NCBI GenBank assembly: GCA_031769625.1
Contig: JAUIMM010000001.1
Location: 2,046,001 to 2,110,000 of the forward strand
Origin: Taudactylus pleione
Taxonomy: Eukaryota; Chordata; Amphibia; Anura; Myobatrachidae
DNA: 64,000 nucleotides
Reading direction: 5' to 3'
The notes beneath the pieces were generated by a model. The model saw only the letters and a list, made by a program, of their open reading frames with translations. It made no database searches and had not been told where the DNA came from. Positions within the stretch are counted from its first letter, which is position 1. The number at the start of each line of letters is the position of its first letter. Below are positions 12,301 through 22,430 of the stretch, one piece after another. Position numbers and translations under genes: made by a program.

Positions 12301-15300
12301 GTGCAATGTACGTGATATCATACTGTATTATTGGAGAATGTGGACGTGGGGATAAAGACTAAATATATAGATGATAGAGACCTGGCATTGAGCGTCGGGG
12401 AAAGGGGTGGTAACAAAACTTTGCTTTTGGGTGGATTGTTTAGTCTTTAAATGTAGAAGAGGTCACACATGGGGTGACAGCAGGAGGTAGCTCTATGGGA
12501 GAACATGCAGTTACAGAGGCTCTATTGATGTTTCCTTTGAAGTACTCACAATTTGTACTCTTACATTGTTCCCTTATAGATCATTTTGCACAAAGCATCG
12601 GCCCTTTCAGAAGGCTAAGCCACAGGAAGACCCCAGTGCATGCACCATCTGCCTGGAAGATCTGACACCTTCTCCATCTTATGAGGTGATTAAATGCCCC
12701 TGCTGCAAACATACCTGGCTCCACAGGACCTGCGTGCAGGTAAGTTCTCACGTTACTACTTACTCCTCACCGGGACAGACTCTTATCGGAGCCAGTGTCT
12801 TGGCCAAAATAATCTTGATAAATTGCCCCAAAAGTGCGATGAGATAAGCAGGAGGTGAGCCAGGAGGAGCCCCATGGAGTGGAGGGATTAGAGGAGAATG
12901 GGGGGTGGTCACCAATATCAAATGCTGCCCTGAGGTCATGGGATATAAGAATAGTGAACTGGCCATGAGGAGGCCACCAGTGATTGTGGGGGGAATGAAG
13001 GGACCCAAAGCCTGATTGGAGAGGACCTAGGAGGGATTGGGAGGAGGGGAATGAGGTGCTGTCATTGTACACCAATCGCTCGCAGGGGCTTAGGGGTAAG
13101 GGGAGGACAGATGGGACACTACATATATCCCTCTGCATTTTATGGATGATCTAATGCAGAAGCTGATAACTGTGTCCACTCTTTATACTGTATATGATGT
13201 TTTATGACACATGATGATGCTGCCTGACATTAGGCTGGTGTCTTATCCTCACTCAGTCAGCTCTTGTGCAGGACTTTTGCTTTATAGCTGTAAGTATGTT
13301 ATATATATATATATATATCTCCAAATGACAGCCAGCACACGCTGTATATATCAGTAAGGCTTTGTCTGTGGTGACGCCTCATTGGTGCTCAATGAACACC
13401 AAATCCACATCCAAAGTAGTTGCACAAAAGCAGAGGTCACTCACCTGGACTTCTCTTCATAGTGGTAAAACACCTTCTTTACTTGTCACAGCATTGGTGC
13501 AATAATCAAGAAGGTCGATGTTTCCACCGCAAAAACGCTGTCTTTTTCAAGACACCACCAGTGCATAGGACAGGACACGTATATATATGTTAATTAATTC
13601 GAACCTCTAACTGTACATTTATTACAGATGCAGGCACTAAGCGCAGGAAAGTATTACCTGAAGTGTCCCATATGCCAGAATATGGAGCGCTTCCAGAAGG
13701 AGATGGTACGGATGGGCATCTACATTCCTCACAGGTATATTATATAACTGTTTTATTTACCTTTAACATAATACTGTAGAATCTGGCACCACCCTCACCC
13801 TCATCCCTCACTGGGCGCATCGCTAAACGGACGGGCCGACCAGGGGCATAATGAGGCTGGAGGGGACCACGTGCAGATGTCTGTGAGCCACACCCCCCCC
13901 TGACAATACATGTCAGTAATCTGGCATTATACTTGGAAATGTGGTGCCAGCTACACTTATCTGGTGATCACGCCAGAAACTTGGTGCCGGCGCCACTTTG
14001 CATAATAACAGAGTAATGTTGCTGGGCAGCAGCGGGATGGACTGTACATAGGTAACTGAGATGGCTGCAAGGAGTGCGCTGTGTGTCCCCTGCACCCATT
14101 ATAGAGACGCCGCTGGTGCCGATACATGTACATAGCTTACACGGGGAAGTGACCGCTCACTTCTGTGGTTGTTCACCTTCTATTTCATACTAATGTAATG
14201 CTATAAGCAACATGTGCCCAATACTAATGTAATGCTATAAGCAACATGTGCCCAATACTAATGTAATGCTATAAGCAACATGTGCCCAATACTAATGTAA
14301 TGCTATAAGCAACATGTGCACAATACTAATGTAATGCTATAAGCAACATGTGCCCAATACTAATGTAATGTTATAAGCAACATGTGCCCAATACTAATGT
14401 AATGCTATAAGCAACAAGTGCCCAATACTAATGTAATGCTATAAGCAACATGTGCCCAATACTAATGTAATGCTATAAGCAACATGTGCCCAATACTAAT
14501 GTAATGCTATAAGCAACATGTGCACAATACTAATGTAATGCTATAAGCAACGCGTGCCCAATACTAATGTAATGCTATAAGCAACATGTGCCCAATACTA
14601 ATGTAATGCTATAAGCAACATGTGCCCAATACTAATGTAATGCTATAAGCAACATGTGCCCAATACTAATGTAATGCTATAAGCAACATGTGCCCAATAC
14701 TAATGTAATGCTATAAGCAACATGTGCCCAATACTAATGTAATGCTATAAGCAACATGTGCCCAATACTAATGTAATGAAATTCATCAGTTCATTATTAA
14801 GCAAGTGGCCAAATGCAGTCGTCTGTAGATGCCGCTACGGTTCTATGGGGGGAGTCAGAGGTGGGCGCTGTACTGATTTGGTGACAAATGACGAGGGTTT
14901 CTGTTATGTGCATGCATCGGTGCCACATTGTGCATCTGCGGTGATGGCGTTGCCGCTCCGGTCGAGTTATGTTGTTACTCGCAGTAACACCACAGTGTAG
15001 GTAACACTCGCAGTAACACCACAGTGTAGGTAACACTCGCAGTAACACCACAGTGTATGTAACACTCGCAGTAACACCACAGTATAGGTAATACTCGCAG
15101 TAACACCATAGTGTAGGTAACACTCGCAGTATCACCACAGTGTAGGTAACACTCGCAATAACACCATAGTGTAGATAACACTCGCAGTAACACCACAGTG
15201 TAGGTAACACTCGCAGTAACACCATAGTGTAGGTAACACTCGCAGTAACACCACAGTGTAGGTAACACTCGCAGTAACACCACAGTGTAGGTAACACTCG

Positions 15301-18300
15301 CAGTAACACCACAGTGTAGGTAACACATGCAGTAACACCACAGTGTAGGTAACACTCGCAGTAGCACCACAGTGAAGGTAACACTCGCAGTAGCACCACA
15401 GTGTAGGTAACACTCGCAGTAGCACCACAGTGTAGGTAACACTCGCAGTAACACCACAGTGTAGATAACACTCGCAGTAACACCACAGTGTAGGTAACAC
15501 TCGCAGTAACACCACAGTGTAGGTAACACTCGCAGTAACACCACAGTGTAGGTAACACTCGCAGTAGCACCACAGTGTAGGTAACACTCGCAGTAACACC
15601 ACAGTGTAGGTAACACTCACAGTAGCAGGGGAAGAAATATGGGAGACAATGGAGGTGCCTGCCGCCGGGCTCCAGCTCTGAAGGGGCACCTCCTCCTTTG
15701 TCCACAACATATTCACCCCACTTAGGGCTATAACTATGTACCCGGAGAGTACCGTCACAGCCGCCCAATACATGGCACCCCTTCCCGGCACCTCAGAAGC
15801 CACCATACTTTAGTGGAGAGCTCCATCTCAGACCATTAGCTGCTACCTTCATCTGTCTATAGCCTGTCTGCATGTGAATTGCTACATTACAGTGTCAGCG
15901 GCTGTGATGGGGGGCTACCAAATTATAACTTGCCTCCGGGCATCTGGGATGAATTTCCGCCACTGCGCAGTAGGAAAATCACCGGGAAAATGGCTGCTGT
16001 GCCATTTTGCTGGTGACCTGCGCATGTGCAGTAGACTCTGGCTCAGACTAGTGCCAAGAGTCTACTGCTGCGCTCAGGGCACTGCCGGCCACTGGGTGGA
16101 GAGGAGGAGGCACCGGACGGAGACTGCACACAGGCCCCTCCTTCTTAATATGCCCCTGTTCGCTGGCCTAGGCAGCTTAGTTGTGCTGTACATTCTGAGC
16201 AATAGTGTTTCTCAGATGTACGATGGTCCAGTGCGATGTTCCTGATTTTGATCCGATGCTGCATTTTAGGATGCGTACAGCGGATCTGAGAAGCCAGCAG
16301 TTGGCATCTCATTTAAGAAAATGGCACCTGCAGCATTTATATAACTTATGAGTTCTGCTCTGACCAATGACGCAACATCGATCATTCTTGCGTCCCCCTG
16401 AGAATCAGGCCTATGACTGCGGTCATGTTCCAACTGTTCTAACAGACTCCAGTGACGCTTAGCGAGATGCTAAACTCAGCCATCTTGTCCAATTTGCCAA
16501 ACACTGACCCTATAATTCCTCACAGTAACTACAGAGGTGACCTCTCTATGGCAGCTGTTACACCCTGTGCCCCAGCTCACACACTCTCCTTTCATTGTAG
16601 AAAGTGTTATAGCATCTTCCTACAGCTATAACTGATAGCCAGCCAGGTGTGCAATCACAGTGTCAGCCGCTCCAACATCTATGTAATACGGCTGGGAGAG
16701 TTTTGTCTTCTATCTCTTATATATAGGTCATGGCATTTGTCACGGTGCTGTACACCCAATGCCAGGCCCAGGTTCCCCGGCCAGATTTGTAGATGTGATG
16801 CCTGGTACACATGGAGACAGATTTACTTGTGGGGGATCAGGGACCTGGTACAGTGTCCAAATGTCATTTACTCTCTGCCATCTGTGCTGGTCAGTAGTGG
16901 TGCATGTAGGTGCCCATTGCTGCCTGGTTATATTGTCACGTGTCTGGCAAGGTGTAGAAAGAAATATGTGAGACAGACAGAATACAGACCTCAGTGTACG
17001 TCAGTGACATTATATCACATTAACCTTACAGAGATGCAGCGTGGGAGCGTGAGGACAACGCTTACAGAGAGCTACTGCAAGTGCACCAGAGGTGTGATGT
17101 GGAACCCTGCCTGTGTGACAGAGGAAGAACCCACAGTGAGAGTGGAGGGTAAATTGGATTCAATTAAACATTTCTACATTACTGAACCTAACACCAATCT
17201 TAGAGCCGTAACCAGACATTTTACACCCCCCCCAAATAATCATCATTTGATGGCATTTGCTCTCTCTCTCCACCCCACGCTATATATATATATTTTGATT
17301 TGTGCCTTTTATCCTCCACCAATGCCCGGGTTGTAGGCAGAATGAAGGAAGTCGGGCGACGTATCATCCTTTGCGCTTAGTTAGCGCTCTGGTGCTGCTC
17401 AGATGGACACGGTTACGGTGACATGCTGGGGCAGCGACACTGCCTTTCGTGACTTATCTCGCTATATGTCCGGTGCCCTGTAGTACAGTATATAACGCCT
17501 TTGTATTTCAGGAGTGTTTCTTTTTTAAATATTTATTAAACTCCCCTACATATTACACCGTGTTTACATCTTATAAGCTGCCACATTGTCTGATCATCCC
17601 TAATATACAATAAAACCTTTAGTACCTGAGGTTCTCCATCTCTTCCAGAAACACGACGCTCCCTTACTCAGGTTTATAGCTCCAGCTTTAGGGAAGAGAT
17701 TTATCCTATGTGTTTCCCCTTTCAGTGATTGGTGCATAATCCGCTGCCAGTGCTGCGGAGCATCCGGAACCCACCTCACCTGCTCTGCCCTGACATCGGT
17801 GGAGTGCACCTGGGCATGCGCTGACTGTACATCTATCCTGGAGAGACCTGAGGATGAGGAAGGTGAGTACTGTCCCAGGCTACTTTCTGTAATATACATT
17901 ATTATGTGTGGTTAGTATGGTGTCTAAGAGCATAAATTATATTTCACTAAAGAGGTAGAATGATAATTAATGGAAACTCTCATTAAGTAACAATTATTTT
18001 ATATTATGGCAAGATACATTTATTAAACCTTTCTATATATAGCATGTATTACTTGGGCTGTCAGTATGTGATGTAATATGTACCACTTACTGTATGACCA
18101 TAAGGTGGGTAGAGATGCAGAGGAGATAAATCTGGGGAAGGTGCCCCAGTTATTTAGAACCCTGCTAACCACAGTGATCACTTCCCACCATAACGTTTGG
18201 ATAAAGGAACATTTCTACACGTGGCCGATGTCTTCTACTGTTTCATGCAGTGGGGTGTGACTGACTTGTTTCCCCTGTGCTGCCCTACCAGTCATTTTCA

Positions 18301-19227
18301 TTAGATAGTATTGTGCCTGGGGCAAGTGGAATGAAGCAATCTGTCCTCATTGTGTCAGACACCCAGGGGTATATTTACTAAAGTGACAGTTTTTAGAAGT
18401 GGAGATGTTGCCCATAGCAACCAATCAGATTCTACTTAACATGTAACTAGCACCTTCTAGAAGATAATAACTAGAATCTGATTGGTTGCTATGGGCAACA
18501 TCTCCACTTCTAAAAACTCTCACTTTAGTAAATTTACCCCCCAATGTCTGAGCTGGAAGTATCTATACAACTCTGTAACTGGGAGCTTAGATTGGTCACA
18601 TGGAAGTTAGTAGGATGTGGGAGAGTGACCGGCTCTCCCAGCTGTGCAGGGGACTCCCTAATATTGAGTTTCCAGGATGTTTCAGGTGACTTTGGAAAAT
18701 ATGTTAAATTGGTTCATGATCAAGTTGCTCTAAAATGGATCTAATAAGCTTTAGCCTCCTACAGTCACACCACACACCGTGGGCACATATATGTGACTTT
18801 AAATGCACTCGCCTACTGCATGTTATCATAATATAAAACATGTATGTCAGGGCTGGACCTGCATCATTTTTACTGACAACCTCCATAAGTTTTACTGAAA
18901 TTCATATTTATGTGTGGCCCTTTTCTAGTTACAACAACCTCAGGCTACCGGGACATTGTAGGATGCATAAACGTATCAGTAACAGTGTTGTGTCTCTTTC
19001 TGATTGCAGAGTCACCGGCAGAGTCACCAATGCCATCTACAAGCAGCGCATGTGAACCACCTGCCATAACACTGGCAGAGTCACCAATGCCATCTACAAG
19101 CAGCGCATGTGAACCACCTGCCATAACACCAGCAGACGAGACCTGTGCCCCCGTTAGAGGATACAAAATTGTAACAACAAGGAGATGCAGGAGATCTCCC
19201 TACCAGCTCCGGAACCCCCGGCAGTAA
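6333..19227 (+). CDS. PHF7-like PHD/RING finger protein, copy A (10 coding exons)
   Basis: Exons 6333-6346, 8450-8511, 9852-9949, 10606-10707, 12096-12220, 12580-12739, 13628-13734, 17032-17148, 17726-17862 and 19010-19227 all have AG/GT borders and join in phase to 379 residues plus TAA. Layout: basic N-terminus (RKRKRK, residues 5-10); ePHD with C27, C30, C57 then C94, C97, C106, C111, H116, C119, C137, H140; RING with C155, C158, C173, C176, H182, C185, C200, C203; second PHD-type finger about 244-296 rich in CxxC pairs; basic C-terminus. Vertebrate PHF7 is about 380 residues with the same order; it reads methylated H3K4 and ubiquitinates histone H2A in spermatids. G2E3 shares the fingers but adds a HECT domain, which is not seen here. 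Identity as a PHF7-class gene is well supported; strict orthology is not proven, so no symbol is given. Confidence 0.88.
8450..8511 (+). CDS. PHF7-like copy A, coding exon 2 (basic N-terminus)
   Basis: The acceptor TTTGTTTAG precedes 62 bases ending CCCG/GTAAGA. It encodes K-R-K-R-K-T-N-R and a short Ser/Ala-rich linker; the basic run is a likely nuclear localisation signal. Copy B differs by L15P and I18S and one silent change. Confidence 0.8.
9000..9300. repeat. Dispersed DNA repeat (CTCCCGG / GCCCCCTGCTTCACAAT type), intron 2
   Basis: The opening, TGCCTACTCTCCCGGA, and the internal phrase CCCTGCTTCACAAT recur in degenerate form at 38153-38450 and 38570-38815, so this is an interspersed element and not gene sequence. 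It lies wholly inside intron 2. The equivalent in copy B is about 53958-54258. Confidence 0.6.
9852..9949 (+). CDS. PHF7-like copy A, exon 3 (ePHD pre-finger)
   Basis: 98 bases between TTCCACAG and CTG/GTATAT. It encodes residues 26-58 with the C2HC pre-PHD knuckle (ECVFCGR ... VHHYCL) typical of PHF6/PHF7/G2E3-type ePHD modules. Copy B has V28I. Confidence 0.9.
9990..10340. repeat. Dispersed repeat (GGGACTGGCCC / CCGGTGGGCCCC type), intron 3
   Basis: The phrases GGACTGGCCC, AATCCCCGGTGGGCCCC and a run of GGATGACCACACC-type repeats resemble the element at 31787-32150, which contains the same blocks in both orientations. Probably a non-autonomous DNA element. The equivalent in copy B is about 54940-55290. 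Confidence 0.5.
10606..10707 (+). CDS. PHF7-like copy A, exon 4 (ePHD linker)
   Basis: 102 bases, phase 0 at both ends, between CTGATCCAG and ATG/GTGAGG. It encodes residues 59-92, the helix-rich linker between the pre-finger and the PHD core. Copy B differs by I77F and Q83R. Confidence 0.88.
10853..11222. mobile_element. Palindromic MITE (GGGTACACACT ends), intron 4, copy A
   Basis: The left end GTTGGGTACACACTAG and the right end CAGTGTGTACCTGGC are inverted. The interior has further inverted pieces (GATATATC, TAAGTGTATACTTA). It has no coding capacity. A related element with GGCATACAC / GTGTATGGCC ends is at 21612-22017. Confidence 0.65.
11441..11850 (+). repeat. 27-bp minisatellite, intron 4, copy A (about 15 units)
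   Basis: The core CCTAAACCTGTCCCTCCCTC followed by CCCACAG repeats about 15 times with period 27. It is open in one frame (9 residues per unit), but lies between exons 4 and 5 with no domain match. Every unit holds a pyrimidine tract ending in CAG, so it resembles a row of 3' splice sites upstream of exon 5. Copy B has about 18 units. Confidence 0.9.
12096..12220 (+). CDS. PHF7-like copy A, exon 5 (ePHD core)
   Basis: 125 bases between GTTTGCAG and TTTCC/GTGAGT. It encodes residues 93-134 with CxxC (94, 97), C106, C111, H116 and C119 of the PHD core, including NVHFPCG. One silent change in copy B. Confidence 0.92.
12580..12739 (+). CDS. PHF7-like copy A, exon 6 (end of ePHD, start of RING)
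   Basis: 160 bases between CCCTTATAG and CAG/GTAAGT. It encodes residues 134-187: the last ePHD ligands (CTKH, 137-140), then RING ligands in ACTICLEDL and CPCCKHTWLHRTC. One silent change in copy B. Confidence 0.92.
13628..13734 (+). CDS. PHF7-like copy A, exon 7 (end of RING)
   Basis: 107 bases between ATTACAG and CACAG/GTATAT. It encodes residues 188-223 with KCPICQN (C200, C203), the final RING zinc pair, then a conserved-looking RMGIYIPHR stretch. Identical in copy B. Confidence 0.92.
14187..14780. repeat. 34-bp minisatellite, intron 7, copy A (17 units)
   Basis: The unit starts ATACTAATGTAATGCTATAA and ends GTGCCCA, with period 34. The first ATACTA is at 14187 and the last at 14765, giving 17 full periods with few substitutions. 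Copy B has 22. Confidence 0.95.
14972..15628. repeat. 29-bp minisatellite, intron 7, copy A (about 22 units)
   Basis: The unit GTAACACTCGCAGTAACACC plus ACAGTGTAG repeats with period 29. Because 29 is not a multiple of 3, all minus frames cycle through the same peptide, giving long overlapping open frames (up to 323 codons) that are artefacts. Each unit contains one CpG. Confidence 0.95.
15640..17031. other. Remainder of intron 7, copy A: no gene seen
   Basis: Contains an imperfect inverted segment around 15950-16040 (AAAATCACCGGGAAAATGGC and its approximate complement), resembling a dispersed repeat also seen near 33700. A GAATCAGGCC phrase at about 16402 resembles one end of the hairpin-MITE family. 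No open frame with a recognisable domain. Confidence 0.5.
17032..17148 (+). CDS. PHF7-like copy A, exon 8
   Basis: 117 bases between CCTTACAG and GGAGG/GTAAAT. It encodes residues 223-262 (DAAWERED ... CLCDRGRTH), the region that opens the second PHD-type finger with C244, C249 and C251. Identical in copy B. Confidence 0.9.
17726..17862 (+). CDS. PHF7-like copy A, exon 9 (second PHD-type finger)
   Basis: 137 bases between CCTTTCAG and GGAAG/GTGAGT. It encodes residues 262-308 with WCIIRCQCCG, H278, C281, C289, C293 and C296 and an acidic end (EDEE). In copy B it differs by A283T and one silent change. Confidence 0.92.
18366..18542. mobile_element. 177-bp palindromic MITE, intron 9, copy A
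   Basis: Nearly perfect inverted repeat. The left arm contains TTTACTAAAGTGACAG and AGATGTTGCCCATAGCAACC; the right arm is the complement, ending CACTTTAGTAAATTTACCCC. Families of this kind are common in frog genomes. Present at the same site in copy B (63572-63748), so it predates the duplication. Confidence 0.88.
19010..19227 (+). CDS. PHF7-like copy A, terminal exon 10 with a 57-bp duplication
   Basis: The acceptor TGATTGCAG gives a phase match to exon 9 (G/AG). It encodes Ser/Pro-rich residues 308-379 and ends in TAA at 19225-19227. Two exact 57-bp units (19018-19074 and 19075-19131) encode a doubled 19-residue block that starts AESPMPSTSS and contains ACEPPAIT; only the last base differs. 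The last 30 residues are Arg-rich. The equivalent in copy B would lie just past 64000. Confidence 0.72.
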
Positions 19228-19921
19228 CATCAGCAGGGAGATAAGGTATAACACATCCACAATGTATAGGAGGACAGGGACAAGGTCTACACCAGATGGT
19301 TACCATGCAATAGGTCACTAGGGACAAAAGGTCAACAGGTACAATATGTCAATAGTATAGAAGGTCAAGTGGGTTTAAAAGGTCACCAGGTTCAAACAGT
19401 TGACACACATGGTCAACATTTTTTTTTTTACTTTAACCCTTATGTGCGGTCACTAGGCATTGGCCATACTATAGCACAGAGCCATCCTTCCAGTGGAAGT
19501 GTCATTGTCATGTAGACTGACCTCCGCGCTCGCACACAGCATGCAGACGCAGATGGGGGGCCAGTGTTAGACGTAGCATTTGCAGCCAGCATGGGGTGGG
19601 TGTAAGTCCTGATACTAATGATGATGGCTATGGATGGAAATACAGTGGGCGGCCCTGTTTTCCACATGCAGACACACGGATGTTCAGCATAAACAGGCAG
19701 AGGCTTGCATTAGCAGAATGAATTAGGCAGACCGCCATGGCCGGATGGCAGAATCAGGACCTATGTGCCTGGCCAGCCTGGGCTTTGTAGTGTAACTCCC
19801 TCTTCAGTGTCCAGTGGCTCAAGTAGGTTCCATCAATCGCAACAGGTGTGTTTCCTTTTACTTCCCTGACAGAGAGGTGACGATCACCCAGCCCCAGGTG
19901 CTATAATCACACAGTTATAGT

Positions 19922-20305
19922 ATTAAAAAACAGTTTTATTAGACTGGAGCATTTCTAGTCCATATAACCAGGGGCTGGCTGGCAACTTTCAGCCTGGGGG
20001 GCAGATGCAAGCAAGTGTCCTGGCTTTTCTACCAGTGCATGCATCTGGAATAATGGTCTGTAAGTGTGGTTTGCCTAATATGGGTGTGGTTTGCCTAATG
20101 TGGGTGAGGTTTGCCTAATGTGGGTGTGGTTTGCCTAATATGGGTGTGGTTTGCCTAATGTGGGTGCAGTTTGCCTAATGTGGGTGTGGTTTGCCTAATG
20201 TGGGTGCGGTTTGCCTTATGTGGGTGCAGTTTGCCTAATGTAGGTGTGGTTTAAAAAGTTATTGAAATCAGTGAAAAATTGTTATGACAACGGACTATAA
20301 ATAAA
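19922..20305 (+). terminator. Candidate polyadenylation signals for the copy A gene
   Basis: ATTAAA at 19922-19927 and AATAAA at 20300-20305 follow the TAA at 19227 by 0.7 and 1.1 kb. No transcript evidence is available; both are weak candidates. Confidence 0.2.
20062..20255. repeat. 20-bp minisatellite (GGTTTGCCTAATGTGGGTGT), about 9-10 units
   Basis: Tandem units with minor substitutions directly downstream of the copy A stop codon region. No coding potential seen. Confidence 0.88.
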
Positions 20306-20504
20306 TACATCATATACCAGCCTCATTTTACTAAGGTAAACTATTCTAGTGACCAACACACAATACAGGGAGCACTCTAGTGACCGATACACAATACAAG
20401 GAACACTCTAGTGATCGATAAACAATGCAGGAACTATTCTAATACAAAGCAGGGACCATTCTACTGCATATGTAAAAAATACTAATCTCATTTTCCTCCA
20501 CTAG

Positions 20505-20571
20505 GGGGCACAGGGATGAGACACACATCAGGAGCCGCAAGCCGCAGCCGGTGCTCATCGGGGGAAGCAAG
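20505..20571 (+). other. Candidate unassigned cassette exon
   Basis: 67 bases bordered by TTTTCCTCCACTAG and AAG/GTAAGC, both good splice consensus. One frame encodes 22 basic residues (GHRDETHIRSRKPQPVLIGG plus SK). It matches exon 10 only if a weak internal donor (CA/GTAACA at 19223-19224) were used; it cannot follow exon 9 directly without a stop. It could be a real 3' exon of an alternative isoform or chance. Confidence 0.3.
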
Positions 20572-21611
20572 GTAAGCAGGTATGCTGGGAGTTGTGGGTT
20601 AGCAGCTTTCACCACCAGAACAGGAGACCTCTGGCACCTCTATGGGTGCTGGCAGTGGGGGCTCCCAATCTAACCACACTCACCACTAGACCACCATGGA
20701 TTTTTATATGGAGCAGGGGCTGCTTCATAGCAGTGGCGGCCATGTTCCCTGAGAGTTATATTTAGAAAAGGGATAAGGAGTTGTTGGTGGTGGGCGCACA
20801 AATAGAAATAAATATTAAATAAAATATAACTTTTATTGGTTAATACCTAAAATAGATGTACCCTATTGGAAAGGGAATAAACAGTGAAATATAAGGATTA
20901 AAATTGATATCAAACAAAACACACATATACATATAAAGGGAGGCAGATCCACTGATGTATTGTTGCACGGGGTGTAACTACACCCAAATGACTATAAATG
21001 TTAATCATTTAATCATATATATATGTCAAGATTACAAATTGTTCCTATCTATTATAGATGCTATGTATACCAGCGGCATGAGTAAATATTGCATCCAATA
21101 TAATAGTATTGACACACCAAATTTATTAGAGGCGGAAATTCATATATAATTCCCCTGTTAGTTGTAAGTAGGGACTCTTTATAATGGTGGTTTGTCAGTC
21201 TTAACACCGGGTTATCACTGTGTTATTATACTGATCTATTATCAAATGGGTAGTAGCAATCTCATTGTAACACACTCATGTAATACACTGAGGTTCATTG
21301 TGTGGGGGAATATATAGGAGCAGAATATTAATTTATAACCACAATTCCCCAAATGATTATCTTTAATATGGATAGCATATCCTTGTTGGATTAGTGTGAC
21401 AGCACGTTTATCATGCTACTAACTTAATTGTTGTAGTGGGCCAGTTGTTACCAGTTCACAACAGTAGCAGCAGATTGCTACTATCAGTTATACTATATGC
21501 AAGTGAAAAGTGATTAAGGTTTTATAAGTATCACGCTGTGTGTCATAAATCTGCTTAGGGTACACAACAGCTCCCAACATAGCAGTCTCAATTTATCAAT
21601 TCTATTACTTA

Positions 21612-22017
21612 TGCTGGGCATACACGGCAAGAAAAAATGTCTGTCAGACCGACAGACATTTTGTCTGGTCAGCTGCCAGCCGCAGATGTCCGCGGCATAC
21701 ACTGTGAGAGAAATCTCACAGTGTATAGCCCGACATCCGCGCTCCGCCCCCAAGGGAGGAGACATTTCCTTGTTCCTTCCGTAGTAAGGAACACAGGAAA
21801 TGTCCATCTGTTGGCTGCGCTGGGCATACACTGCCCGATGTGGCCGACAGTTACCGGGTAAAAATAGCGCATCAGACGGGCATGCTGGACAATCCAGCAT
21901 GCCCGACCGAGCAATATTTAACCCTCAGTCACCACCCCCCACGCTACAATTATCGCGGCGATCCGCCGATATCGGGCAGAACGTCCCGATAATTGCAGCG
22001 TGTATGGCCAGCATTAG
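21612..22017. mobile_element. Palindromic MITE nested in the 3.8-kb element
   Basis: The left end TGCTGGGCATACAC and the right end GTGTATGGCCAGCA are inverted. The interior contains CACTGTGAGAG/CTCACAGTG and CAGCATGC-type stem-loops. No coding capacity. Confidence 0.7.
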
Positions 22018-22393
22018 AGACCGAATGACATACTAATCTGCAACAATCTATTTTATGCATTTAGTATCAATTTGTTAGAATCTGACACAGTGCATACTGT
22101 CATTATCTTCAGTGTTACACTGTGTGAGGTCCAAATGTTCAGGGCACACAACACATTGTGGTATATTGATGTCAGCTTATTAGCTTTAATAACACAGCTG
22201 ACCATATATTGCTCTATAACAATGTGTCCTATTCTGCAGTATCAGCCTGTTGGTAATTATCGGCTATGCAGAATATTATCCAGAGGTAGTTGGACCTAAT
22301 ACATGCTGCTACATAGCATCTTTCAATCAAAAAGGTGTAGACATATTATCCGTTTCAACAAACAACAAACAACATGGAGCTGCCAGTGACGCC

Positions 22394-22430
22394 GACGCGC
22401 GCGTTTCACTATAAGCAGCTTTTTCAAAGC
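22394..22430 (-). other. Degenerate hammerhead-ribozyme-like motif
   Basis: On the minus strand a TTTGAAAAAGC segment precedes GAAAC and GCGCGCGTC. The arrangement loosely follows CUGANGA, stem II, GAAA and short stem III ending GUC, as in minimal hammerheads of Penelope-like elements. The first core box is altered and stem II is weak, so activity is unlikely. Confidence 0.2.

Noticed and set aside
14797..15806. Long minus-strand open frames (up to 323 codons) rich in CYCECYLHC
   Set aside because: Products of the 29-bp minisatellite, open in all minus frames because the period is not a multiple of three and lacks stops on that strand.
16647..17336. 229-codon plus-strand frame overlapping exon 8
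   Set aside because: Runs through the exon 8 splice sites in a different frame from the zinc-finger reading; exon 8 in the phased frame gives the PHF7-like sequence.
6333..19227. Identification as G2E3
   Set aside because: The fingers are shared, but the reading ends at 379 residues and no HECT-domain exon was seen in the following 25 kb; PHF7 length and layout fit better.
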